A program made the position numbers and the translations under genes. A DNA stretch of 64,000 bases, from contig NC_061064.1 in assembly GCF_021917145.1 (NCBI RefSeq), forward strand, positions 5,782,091 to 5,846,090, given 5' to 3'. This document shows, one piece after another, positions 49,945 to 61,869 of the stretch (position 1 is the stretch's first letter; each line of letters opens with the position of its first letter). The stretch comes from Hypomesus transpacificus. Its lineage: Eukaryota; Chordata; Actinopteri; Osmeriformes; Osmeridae. The notes below the pieces were generated by a model. The model searched no databases. It was given only the letters and a program-made list of their open reading frames with translations, and had not been told where the DNA came from.

Positions 49945-50620
49945 CTTGAAAACAGACTTCTGTAATTGTAGTACGGAAAAGTCTGAGGGACAAAAACTAC
50001 AATACGATACACGCAAATCCTGATGGCGTGTAAACGCCGCCGACTCTTTCCGATTAGCGTCAGGCCAAATGTTCCACTAAATCTATGACGACCTAAATTA
50101 ACCTAGCGTACTTAACCCAACCTTGTCCCAGGCTTCCAGACAAGGAGAATATTCACAATTGCAGGGTAGTCAAGAAAAATATCTTATCTGAGACTGTGTG
50201 TATACATATTCAAGACAAACAATTTGTTTAAATGGTAACAGATTTAATTGATTTTTGTGAGTGGGTCTGCACTTACCACTTAGCAAAGCTATGCTTAATG
50301 GGCATAATTCTGCACACACACACACACACACATACACACACACACACACACACACGCACTATAGCAAAAGCATTAGTAAAATACACAGCAAGAAAAATAC
50401 AGATAGCTACTACCAGTGTCAGGATGTAGCACTTTTTAATTTTTAATATTATTAAAAGGAATTGATCATGTATCTTCTTCCTACTACATTATTATGACAC
50501 ACATTGTAATCTATGTGCTATTCCTGCACACTCATTTTGCCATAGAAGCTAGTTGAATTGAAGTCTGTATACTGTTATTCAAGGTTAATGACTGTCGTGT
50601 GTGTGTGGGAGGGAGAGAGG

Positions 50621-50662
<42 letters not shown>

Positions 50663-50821
50663 GAGAACAATATCTGTAATGTGATGAAGGTGACTGCAAT
50701 GAGGCAGTTTTGAAGGTTCTAAAGGGGCAGGTGTGTGTGTTCGAGTGTGTACGAGTGTGTGTGTATGCGTGCATATACGTACGTGAGTGTTTCAGTCTGT
50801 GTGTGTGTGTGTGTGTGTGTG
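49945..50821. other. bud13-thy1 spacer
   Basis: It contains the bud13 promoter region and the thy1 3' UTR. It also holds a CA repeat near 50312-50355, a GA repeat at about 50621-50660 and GT repeats at about 50733-50822. No coding exon is recognised. Confidence 0.55.
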
Positions 50822-51537
50822 TCAGTGGGAGGTCAGACTGCAGATATGTGCGAGATAGAAAGACAACCCAGGAAACATCATCCACCTGCAGCTCTGCAGA
50901 AAGACGCTGACAGCTGAGCAAGGCAGCAAATGTTCTGGAAAAAAAGACACAGCAACGGTTAGTTTAGAAAGCCCACTGTAGCGCTCCCTCCCTCACCACC
51001 ACACACACACACACACACGCACACACACACACTCACATACACTAACCTTTCTCCACATAGACAGAAGCCACGTTCTTGGTCACTTTGCACATGAAGGTGG
51101 TGTTGGCCGGGAATTTGGGCACGTAGCCAGTCATCGTCATGCGGTAGCCATGTGGCTCCAGTTCTTCCACGTAGCTTCTGTCCCGGAAGGGCGTGGCCAC
51201 GATCGAGCCAGACACGTTGGTGTTGACGAGGGTCTCCTTGGTCCCGGAAGACATGGAGAACTCATAGCTGTTAATCATGCTGGGTTTGGTCTCCAGGAGA
51301 CAGTCCACCCTCAGGTCGTCGTCCTCCTCCGCGCACACCGTCATCAGCTCACTGTGTACAGGCACTAGACCCAGCGCCAGCAACACTGGGGCCAGAAGGA
51401 GGAAGAACATCCAGTTAGTTACCCAGTGTTCCTACACCTGGACAGTCAAGAGAAGATACTAGGGTATATTCTGGAGCAGAAGGACTCGGCATACCTCCCA
51501 AAGTAACTCCACACATGTACAGAGATTGGACCATCAT
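50822..51537 (-). CDS. thy1: thy1, GPI-anchored immunoglobulin-like surface antigen
   Basis: Thy-1/CD90 is a small GPI-linked surface glycoprotein of neurons and other cells. Three exons join in phase: 51495-51537, 51047-51385 and 50822-50934, encoding 164 residues. The signal peptide is MMVQSLYMCGVTLGVLLALG, split by an intron. The V-like domain shows LMTVCAEEDDDLRVDC, INSYEFS, VEELEPHGYRM and NTTFMCKV. Four cysteines (TVC, VDC, FMC, LPC) match the two Thy-1 disulphides; the last lies near the expected GPI site. The C-terminal exon (LLPCSAVSVFLQS onward) is the GPI signal, less hydrophobic than usual and ending SLTSH. An ATG at 51410 could instead start in the intron-like sequence before exon 2, but the acceptor after GGCCCCAG and the phase match to exon 1 favour the spliced model. 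The neighbouring nectin keeps 11q23.3 synteny. Confidence 0.85.
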
Positions 51538-54429
51538 GGAACTGGCACCATCCAACTTGGGAGAGAGAGAGAGATCATTTGTGTCAGTTTGTATCCATAA
51601 TGGTTTCTTCGGTCCCACTGCTAAGAAGTGGAATATTTACTACAACAAAGCACACCGACATGAAATTGAATTGAGGGAAGGAAGGAAGGAATCGTTAGAC
51701 AGGCAGTAGCATTTGAGTCTCTGGAATCAATAAGCTTATCAAACATAAAGGTCTGGGGCAGCCAAACCTACGGGACACCTAAACAACAAACAGCCTTTGT
51801 TTTTTTTTACCTACGCAATCACCACCCCTTCTACCAAACAACATCTTTTATTTGCTTCAGCTCCATACACTATCTAGCACTATCTATGTGGGGTAGTTGT
51901 TCCTGAACTTGCACTATTATCTTAGTCCAGTAACGTTTTCTCTTTCTTGTTAGTTAAGCAGACCTCAAGCTGTTGCCCATTAATAATACTGATAGTACAT
52001 TAGATAATACTACCTTGAATAGCAATAGCATTGCTAGCTAGTTCCCTGTGAAGCTCAGTATTGTTGTAGAACACATTTCTAGACTGTTACCCCGCTGCAA
52101 GAATGTATTTTAGTGTATCTAATGCATTTTGTAATGAAGCTGGTGAGCACATTTCTAGTGCCGTAAAGATATATACTAGAATATTCTATGCCTTTCGCGG
52201 CTCTGCACTCCAGCACATCCTCTGTCTCATTCCAAAAACAGGGGGCTTCTGGGGGATGAAGTATCAACTGGCCAGATGTGCAGATATACAATATAGACTA
52301 CATGAGCTGATGCCTTACCTATGGTCTGGTGTGGTTGCTGTAGCTGTCTCTATCTGCCTGCTCCTCGGGTACTCTTGGCAGGACGGTGTGTTTCCCTGGG
52401 CTGGTGGAGGACTGCAGAGCAGACTGTCTGTTTCAGAAAGGGAGGGGATGGGGGGGGGGGGGTGATGGGGGGGGATAGGTGGTGAGCTGGAGAGTGCTGA
52501 TTCGTTTCTCTCCTCTGCTGTGACAGAGAGCACCAGCCTGACACACACACACACACACACTGTTAAGTACAGAACAGTATAATGTTGTCATCAGCAGGGT
52601 TTTGAACGACCTTTCCTCTCCTCTCCTTGTCCCCCCCACCCCATCCCCTCCTTCCCCCTCCCCCTCTGGCCATGATGTAAACACAACCGAAACGGAAAGT
52701 GTGCCGCCTCATGGAAAGTCCTTCTCTTTGGCTCCCCCTGCAGGTTCACTGTGAAACTGGAGACAACCCTGGGAATGTGTTTTGAACACTGTTGTCTCCA
52801 CTCACTCCAGGTTTCTCATGTCTGACAACCCCATCTCCAGTGGTGTAGTCCAGTATGAAGTAGTGGGCATTCTGTCGATGTACCAAGGCTCTATCCTCCA
52901 CGTGCAGTTCCCTGCCTGGATATCATGTAGACTTCACCTTTGCTCAGATCCATTTTCTTTCCTTACAATTTTTCTGTTTTTACACCACTCCTACTCTCTG
53001 TCTCCTGTATTCTAAATCTTTATCTCTTCTGGCCAAACCGTGTTCAGATCCATACCCTAGTCCTTTCTACTACATCCTACAGCAATACATCCTATGCATT
53101 CCCCTCGTCCTCCAAATCCTTCGGCCTCCCATAACCTAAACTGTCCTCCTCGTCCACTCTATGGCCTGGTGTCATACCTCACAGCTTGGTTTTCTAAGCT
53201 ACCTAACCTCTCCTGCCCTCCTTTTACTCACACAACTCCGGGAGCCTCCTGCATGTCCTCTTCACCTCAGACCACCTTTATAGCAAGGGAATTCCTCGCT
53301 TGCCCTTGTCTCTTAAGCCTCTGCCTTGTCTACACACGCACACCAGCTGCTGGTAGCATCATGCCCCACGGTCAACCGGAAACCACTGGGGGATCAGATG
53401 GCTGAACGGTTAGGGAGTCGGACTATTAATCAGAAGGTTGTTGGTTTGATTCCTGGCCGTGCCAAATGATGTGTCCTTAGGCAAGGCACTTCACCCTACT
53501 TGCCTCGGGGGGAATGTCCCTGTACTTACTGTCAGTCGCTCTGGATAAGAGCGTCTGCTAAATTACTAAATGTAACCTGGTCCCACTCACCCCCTCTTGA
53601 CCTTCGATTGTCTTCCTTGTCCACGCATGTCCACTTACCTCATCACTACTTTTAGGCTACTTACTCCTTTTCGTGTAGGTTTAAGGTTTAACATATGCAA
53701 ATCGATTATTACCATAATGTGTTATTGGTCGTAGTAGGCCATAATAGACTATTTGGCCAATATGCTTAACACTGTCTGGGTGATAGACAGCCTATTGGCA
53801 CAGGACACAGCAACAATTCGGGTAGTGCGCAAAAGGAGAGGCACGAGCCATTCAGCAGTTTCTCGCAATATAAAGTGCGTAGGTCGAACAGATCCGTTTG
53901 GAGATCACTTCATGACTGCGCATAAATCTGTTTATAACTATGAACCGAAAAGTTATCTTCCAGATTGGTTTATACCATGGTAGTAGGCAGACAGCACTAG
54001 ACGGGGCTGTAATTTGTTGTCAGAGTGTGTGTGTATCTAGGGTCATAATCTGCCCACGCTTCATAAGCTTCTTTATCCCCGCCTAGCCGCTTCGACGCGC
54101 GTGGAGTTCATTTCAGTGACAAGCCACAATGAAGAGGGATTGAGTAGTATTCAGTACCAACTGTGTGGATTAAACAACTTCCTATATCAACTCTTTTTTC
54201 TTCTTAATTTAGCCTTTCTTCTTAATTGGTTAGGTTATTGGTTTAGTCCGGCTTTTTACGTCGCAGCGCAGCAGCGCATGGGGACTTCGCTCAAAAAGCA
54301 CAGCCACCGAGACTGACGTACATTGCAATTGTTCATCAGTTCTCGGTGTGTAGGAGTCGGAAGGGATATTTGGAACAAACAAAAAAACTGGAATATATCT
54401 ACTTGAAAACTGGCGACGGTGATTTTAGC
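51538..54429. other. divergent region between thy1 and the nectin gene
   Basis: Both genes start outward from here, so it should hold both promoters and the 5' UTR exons. It contains one SINE (listed separately), a poly-G tract near 52448-52462 and a CA repeat near 52540-52560. Open frames here, such as 53753-53983, show no recognisable domain. Confidence 0.5.
53389..53577 (+). mobile_element. tRNA-derived SINE, copy 4
   Basis: Head ATCAGATGGCTGAACGGTTA, B box GGTTTGATTCC, the conserved middle and the tail GGATAAGAGCGTCTGCTAAA match the other copies. It is inserted between thy1 and the nectin gene. Confidence 0.85.
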
Positions 54430-56276
54430 ATGGAGAACTCGGGAGTATTTTGGATATTCCTGGTAACAACTTGTTGTGCTGTCCAAGGTACTACCATCCT
54501 CCCCTCCCCCTTTTGCTCCCCGTTTAAGCCTCTTTTCTGTGGGTGCTCTGGCTGGGTTAGCGACAGTAGTGCATCTCTGAAACCACATGTCTCCTTGAGT
54601 GTTTGTGTGGGTGGGGGGGCCTTTTTTATGATAGCAAGCAAACGGAGTTGTGATCTTGATCGATGAACAGCGACACACAGTGAATAGAGAAGCCTCAGTC
54701 AAACATCTTTGCAGCCGTTCTCCTCTATGAAGCACCGAGCACTGTTTCCTAGACCAGACTTTACATACACCACAAGATCGGTGGTGTATGTTGTAAAGTC
54801 TGGTCTAGGAAACAGACATGGGTTTGCAATCAGTAGATTGTGCAATCAGTAGAGGACTTATAGAATGTTCCAACCTATGGATTGGGTTCGAGCTGCTGGG
54901 ACATCTGGTGTGATAGCTTTTTTTTTTTACTCACTCAGTGATTAATCTCTCTGCCAGTTTGGCAATATGTGTGAAAGTGCATGTGTGTGCATGTGTATGA
55001 TCTGTATCCATCTATGTTTATGTGTATGAGTGTTTACGCCTTCACCAAGTGGGTAGGGATGCCTTATGAAGTGCTGAGCTTGTGGATTAGAGGTTAAAGG
55101 CTAGAAAATCACCCTGATGGTGTGACAGCTTTTGTTGCCATGGAGCTGTTGGACACGGTCTCTATGGACACATTCCATATGGTCAAGGCAGTTGCATCAG
55201 TAAAACTATTTGCATGGACACTTGAACCTGAACCTGGAAACAGATCTCTCAATAACTGCTACAACAGGAACAACCTCTAACTTCTCGATAGCCCTACAGT
55301 GCAGATCCCCAGAGTGTGTCGTCATAGAAATGATGTCAGAGCTGTTTTTCACGCTGGCTCATATCTCTTTACTACATACACATATGCATGCATACAAAAA
55401 ACCTCACACTTACACACACACACGCTTGCACACACACACACACAAACACTTGAGACAGACACAAACAATTAATATACAGTACAGTCAGACAGACATACCC
55501 CTGGACACACAAACACACGCACAGGATCTCGGCACAATCCACTGGCCTCGTATGGAACAGTGGGTCAAATACACAGGTACTACCCCGAAGAAATACAATT
55601 CAATCTCTTTCTTTCGGTCTCTATCTACCCATCTCTTTCACCCTTCCATCCCCCCTTTTCCAGCTCTCCATTCTGTTTGTTTTCCGTTTCATTTCATTTT
55701 TTGACCCTCCCCTCTTTCCCTCTCTCTGTTTATCCCCCTTTCCTGCCCCAAAACACAGCAACAGAAATCCTAATCCTGTGAGCTCCCCTTGAAAACTTTC
55801 CAAACACACACTCTACATTCAGAGAGGCCCGGAGATTACACGTATACACATATGCACACTCCCGTACGGTCCATGCACATACACACTCAGACGAACACAC
55901 ACATTGACCCCACCTTTAAATTGTGTAAGAGATTACAATCAATTTAACAAAGTAGTGATATGACAGGAAGCAGCACAGTGTGTGTATTTGGGGACACACA
56001 CACACACACATACACACACACTTGTCCACAATCACACAGTTTTGGAATAGTGGTCACATGGTCAGTTTACGATGGTGGATTCCCTGTGATCAGTGGCAGT
56101 GTGTGTGGCTGAGAGAGAATAAGTACGTGTGTGTGTGTGTGCATGTGTGTGTGCTTGCCGTGTGTGTGTATGCACTCCCCTCCGACTCCCCCTGCCACTG
56201 TAATACATCACATGAATAAACCTTGTGTGAAATCCCTCAATTGATCAAAGATTTATCAGGCCCGAGCTTCAACAGT

Positions 56277-56329
<53 letters not shown>

Positions 56330-56763
56330 GGTCCCCTTCTCTCTCTCTCATTGTAATTCAGAAAGTCTCTCAAATTGGGTTTTCATTTCATTTTTATTAC
56401 CACTTTAATAACCCCAGAAGCATATTTAATGCACAGCCTGAAAGGATTTTTCTAACTATTACTTTTGTCAAGGGACACTGAATGTCTGACAATGAACAGG
56501 TTGTAAATGGCAGACTGTTAAGAATCACTGGAGATGACCCCATTCATCAAACCCTGTCTCATCCCACAGTCTGTCTAGTTAACTCTCTCCTGTTTTAACT
56601 GTTAGCTCACAGACAATTCTATACAGATGTATAGATATTAGAAATGGACCCTCATTCTATATACTGGTCAGGAGTCATTTAGAAACATGTTTGAAACAGG
56701 ACGAAGGCAACATCTGGATGTTTTTGGCACTCTGGGTGCATGGCTTTCTCTTCTCTCTCTGAC

Positions 56764-56800
<37 letters not shown>

Positions 56801-59800
56801 TGTGTTTGGGATGATGGGTTGGAGCGATAGAATGGGAGAAGGAGAAGGGGAAAAGAGAGCAAGGGTGAGAGAGATTAACTGTGCAATCTCTGGTCGGACA
56901 AATCTGCGATTGATTAGGGATTACATCCCATGCTGTATGTACAGTGGGCTACACCATCCCACACCACTTACTGTACATTCCAATGTGAAAAAGAGAAAGA
57001 GACCATCCATTGTTGAATTCTTTTTCCCAGGCCCTCGACTCTCACTATGTGTGTCAATGTGTGTGTAGTTGTCTCCAGTATGTAGGACTGCTGAGGTGGG
57101 TTCCCATGCACATTGTTTAGCAGCTTTGTCTCTTCATCAACAACATCTCAAAATGGGAGGAGCACAGACCCTGCTAGCTCAGACTGTAGACTAGCTCCGA
57201 GGAACTGACCACACCCTCACACACACACACCCTCACACACACCCTCACACACGCACACACACACACACACACCCACCCTCACACACACACCCTCACAAAC
57301 ACTTCCTCTTTTTTTTCAGCCATAAAGGACGTTCCTGTGCATAATCCATATGCATGCTTGTACCTTTTTTTCTCTTTATTGTGTGCGTGTACGTGTGTGT
57401 GCGTGTCATCAGACAGGTAGCTGCTCTCAGTTTGCTCCATCTCTTCACCTAAAGCCTCTAATCAGCTCAGCGGCCGTGCTGGCCTGCCAGTGGGGGAGGG
57501 AAGCATTGTGTTTGTGTGTGGGTATGATCATGTGCGTTGATACGCATGGGATTACGGTTGTGTGTTTACATAGAGGCTACACAATGTGTGTGTGTGTGTG
57601 TGGTTGTATGTCCCCTAAAGACCTGGTGTATCTGCCAGAACTGTAGTCATGGTGTTCTCTGACTTTTTTACCCATCCCTCTTCTCTCCCTCCTCCCTCTC
57701 TGCCTCTTTCCTCCCTCTCTCCTCCTACTGTCGGTCACCTCTTCTCTGTCTCCTCTAGTTTTAAGAATAAAATGTTCATGTATAAAATACATTGCTTTAT
57801 ACAGTATATGGTTGGTTAGATAATCCATTGGGTGATGGGTTGAGTGATTGCTAATGACATACAGGCGTTGCTATTTGTGTGTCACAGTCTTTACTCATAG
57901 GAAACACAAGAAAGTGCAATTGAGATCAGATTTGGTCTTGGACCCTTGTATTCAGATACATGTACTGTAGCTATACACGCGTACACTCACATGGTAGCAT
58001 GCAGATACTGGACATGTGTGCTCTCACACAGTCGGATTTCTTAGTAATATACTGAATGCTGTCATGTCCTGTAAACTGTAAATGCCATAAAGCACATACA
58101 TGTGAGTGAACACACGCAAACACACACACATAACAACTTCTAACAGGGTGGGTGAATGGGGTGACAGACGTTGCATGTGAACGTGTTCAAATCAGCTTTC
58201 CCCGTACCATTGCTTTTTATTTGGAAGCCTACTAATGCTATTCCTACACGCAAAGGCTTGATGTAAAAAAAAATCAGCAATAGACATCTGTTTATTTGTA
58301 TTGGACTTTGTAAAATGTTTCTTTGGGAATGTGGATGGAAAAGGCCATGGAGGACGGTTGGTGGGCGGGAACTACTTCGCGGAGAACAATGACTCCACAG
58401 GAGGACAACAATCACCTCAGAACAATGGCTGCCCTCGTTCTCACACACACGCATGCATGCACTCACACGGTGCACACAAACATACAAACCCACGTTTGGG
58501 GGGGGGGGGAAACAGACCCTGTTCGCCATTCTCTCTCTCCGTCCCACAGACACACACACAAACACACGCATGCGCACGTGAGTAGTGTTCAATCAGCAGC
58601 AAGGGGGATTGTGACTGATGCTGATTTGCTAAATGGGTCACTAAGTCAGCCGACTCGCTGCTATTTGTGTCTACTCCTCACTCCTGCCTCTCAGACTTGA
58701 TCCTCAGTCTCCTACTCCCCTCTGACTTCTTGGGTCTTAACCCCACGCACCCCCTCAGCCTCCTCACACCTCTCATGTCACACACATTTGACTCCGGAGC
58801 TGAGCTGCGTTCTCTGCTTAACCAAGGGAGGGCTTAAGGAAGTGCAGCTATGAGTACGACAGTGTGCGTCGACCGAGATGGCACGTTTGTGTGTGTTTTT
58901 TCGTATGCATTCTGAACACTATGTATCTGACCGTGTGTGTGTGTGTTGGTCCTAGGAGTGTATGGCCAGACTGTGGAGATGGATGCGGAAGGGCGATCGG
59001 GGTACGTGGGCTCCAAGGTAGAGCTGCCCTGTGTCTTCGTCAACAGTGTTCCACCCGTCAAAATATCACAGGTAAAACCGGACTCAGGACCCCTAGCTCT
59101 GACACGGTTCTCCTCAAACTCTCGCACGTTTCCAAAAGACTCGTCACACCCTGTGTCATGTATGGTAACGACCCTCCCTCCTCGCCTCGAAGGTGACCTG
59201 GCAGAAGCTGGTGAACGGCAGCAAGCAGAACGTGGCCATCGCCAACCCCTCCCTGGGCGTGTCGGTGGCCCCGCCCTTCCGGGAACGCGTCAGCTTCAAG
59301 AACGTGGGCGTGCGGCGCCGCATCCCCTCTCTGGAGGACACCACCATCACCTTCTCCTCGCTGCGCCTCGCCGACGAGGCCACCTACATCTGCGAGTACA
59401 CGACCTTCCCCGCAGGCAACCGGGAGAACACCATTAACCTGACTGTCTACGGTAAGACAGGCAGGGACGTCTCCATAGTACTTTGTTTTCTGGTGCGTGC
59501 GTGTGTGTGTGTGTTAGAATGGGGGGTGCTAATTTATTCGGTTCTCACTTAACTGTTTTGTTTTCATCGGTTCAGCTCGACCTTTGACCCAGATGAGTCT
59601 GTCCACGCCCAACTTGGTGGCACGGTCATCCAATCGGAAGATGCCGGTGGCCACCTGTCTCTCAGCCAATGGTAAACCACCTGGCACAATCAGGTGAGGC
59701 GTGTTTGTGTGTAACACAGAGTTGTTTACAGGGTGGTGGAGGACAAAGAGGAGAAACAGGAGGTTACAGGAGAGAGGGAGGCCTTAAAAACAATGAACCA

Positions 59801-60178
59801 GAAAAGGAGAAAGAGGAGAACGTTTCTTAAAAATGTGTGCAACCCCTGTCTGTGTGTGTGTGTGTGTGTGCAGGTGGGACACGCGTGTGCCAGGGGAGGC
59901 CACCACGCGACAGATTCGGAACAGGGATGGGACCATCACGGTCCAGAGTGACTACATCCTGGTGCCCAGCAGAGAGACCCATCAGGAGGTCCTCACCTGC
60001 GTCACCACATACAACGACGAGGTCTACACAGACAGTGTGACACTGGACATTCAGTGTAAGCACACACACACTTCGACAAACAAGCAGATACACACTCTGA
60101 AATGCATGCTTCTTTTTAGAATCCACCAATTAGATTCATTTTATTGCCACACACAATCACCGTCTCCCATGACTGTCT

Positions 60179-60235
<57 letters not shown>

Positions 60236-61869
60236 TTGCACGTTTCAGATGAGCCAGAGGTGTCCATAGAAGGGTTTGATGGAAACTGGTACTTGAACAG
60301 AGAGAATGTTGAGCTCACCTGCGTGGCTGATGCCAACCCAGCTGTCTCGCTGTTCCAGTGGAAGCTGTGAGTTTGCCTGTGTGTGTGTGGAGGTGTTTTT
60401 TGTGTTTGTGTGTGTGTGACTCAAGGTGTTTTTATGTGTGTGTATGTGTGTGTGTGTGTGAATGTGTTTTTATATGTGTGTGTGTGTGTGTGTGTGTGGA
60501 GGTGTTTTTATATGTGTGTGTGGAGTTTTTTTATGTGTGTGTGTGTGTGTAGTTGTTTTATGTGTGTGTGTGTGCAGCGAAGGTGTTCTAATGTCCTGTA
60601 TTGTCTGTCCTGTGCAGCATGAACGGCTCCATATCAAACAGCATTGAAATCCAAGACAATGTCCTCATCATCAAAGGACCAATCACGTACGAGCTGGCTG
60701 GCACATACGTGTGTGACGCGACCAATAGCATCGGAACTCGATCCGCCTCTATTGAGATCAACATAGCAGGTATTGTCCTTATAGGTCACCTAGGATCATG
60801 GCTACAGCTTGATGAGTCTTTGATTAATTGATATAGGCTTTAACAGCTTCCTCTCATCTTTTCTCTTGTCCATATAGAGATATCTTTCCTTTGTTTATAC
60901 AGCAATTTTTCCAATTTAGTCATGAGAGTGGAGAAGAATGTGTCACTGACAGACTGTCTGTGTTGTTATCTATTAAGAATATCTTTTTTTTTAATTCTCT
61001 TAGAAAAGCCACTGCCTATGGTCGCCCCCGGTGATGTCATCAGCGTTGTGGGCTTGCTGCTAGCTGGCGGGGTGACACTAGGCATCGCCATCACCGTGAT
61101 GGTGCTGAACATGAGGAAACAGTGCGGCGGAGCGGCCGAAAGTGACTCGTATGTACAGTGTAGTCTTCTGTCACACCTCGCCTCTTTCTCTCTTTCCCGT
61201 TCTTGCTCTGGAGCAGTTTCCCGCTCTTCTACTCTCCCTTTCCTATTTGTACGGAGGCCTTTGGCCACAACCTTTCTCAAACACTTGTCACTATGTCGAT
61301 GTATCGATTTTCAAATCTGCTACCCTCACGCTCCACTCCTCTTGCACTTTCTCTGTCAACCAGGACAAACTCTTCTCCCTCTCTTAAAATGGCCCCTTCG
61401 TCCGCCAAGAGGAGGCCGGATGAGGACGGCCAGGTAAAGTGTGTTTGTGTGTGTCAGCCAGTTCCATGCGCCGTTTGTAGTCAGCTGCTTAGACAGGCCT
61501 GTTGTCATTTGGTACTTGGTCTGTGGTGTTGTCAATCATCTCATATCTTTGGCCTCTCCTCAGCGTTCCGGAAAGCTCTATGAAGAGCTCCCAAACACAG
61601 CCGACTATGTGAGCTACAGACTGGCCTGCAACAAGGAGGACTACCCAGAGCCTTACTCCCCTCCTATCAACCCCCCTCTCTCCCTCCTCCCCGAGCACCC
61701 TTACCCTCTCCCGCAACCCACCGCGACCTCCCCGTCGACCAACAACATCTCGAAAAACACCTTCTCGTCGCCCAACTCCTCCCAGGTGTTCAGATACCCT
61801 TCCCTCCCCATGCTCTCACCTCCGCCAGGCGTGGCCCCCTACACCTTCCCCAAAGAGCAGTACGTCTGA
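54430..61869 (+). CDS. nectin1: nectin-1-like adhesion receptor
   Basis: Nectins are calcium-independent cell-cell adhesion receptors linked to actin through afadin. Ten exons join in phase: 54430-54487, 58956-59071, 59193-59451, 59576-59693, 59874-60055, 60249-60366, 60618-60769, 61004-61148, 61364-61433 and 61564-61869, encoding 507 residues. The order is signal peptide (MENSGVFWIFLVTTCCAV), V domain (VTWQKLVNGSKQNVAI, YICEYTTFPAGNRE), C2 domain (CLSANGKPPGTIRW, LVPSRETHQE), second C2 domain (YEPEVSIEGFDGNWYL, ADANP, IGTRS), membrane helix (ISVVGLLLAGGVTLGIAI) and a Pro/Ser-rich tail ending KEQYV, a PDZ ligand of the nectin type. YEPEVxIEGFDGNWYL and linkage to thy1 favour nectin-1. The tail is unlike the human alpha form, so the exact paralog is uncertain. 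The V domain is split by a 121-base intron. The donor after exon 8 is GTATGT at 61149. Confidence 0.82.
54488..58955. other. large first intron of the nectin gene
   Basis: It is 4.5 kb long and contains a 31-bp hairpin near 54743-54814, a CT tract at about 56281-56328, and GT tracts at about 56767-56797 and elsewhere. No exon was found between the signal-peptide exon and the V-domain exon. Confidence 0.6.
54743..54814. repeat. near-perfect inverted repeat (hairpin)
   Basis: The left arm 54743-54773 (TGTTTCCTAGACCAGACTTT onward) is the complement of the right arm 54781-54814, apart from three extra bases in the right arm. The loop is only seven bases (AAGATCG). Confidence 0.9.
60181..60230. 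repeat. GT microsatellite next to nectin exon 6
   Basis: About 50 bases of pure TG end 18 bases before the acceptor of the exon starting at 60249. A second GT-rich stretch with repeated TGTGGAGGTGTTTTT units fills the following intron (about 60375-60580). Confidence 0.85.

Noticed and set aside
51386-51410. ATG at 51410 as the thy1 start (MFFLLLAPVLL)
   Set aside because: A good acceptor (GGCCCCAG) at 51386 and an in-phase signal-peptide exon at 51495-51537 give a better model, although the alternative cannot be excluded.
53753-53983. 76-codon frame between thy1 and the nectin gene
   Set aside because: No recognisable motif, and no splice signals linking it to another exon. It may be a transposon scrap but I cannot support it.
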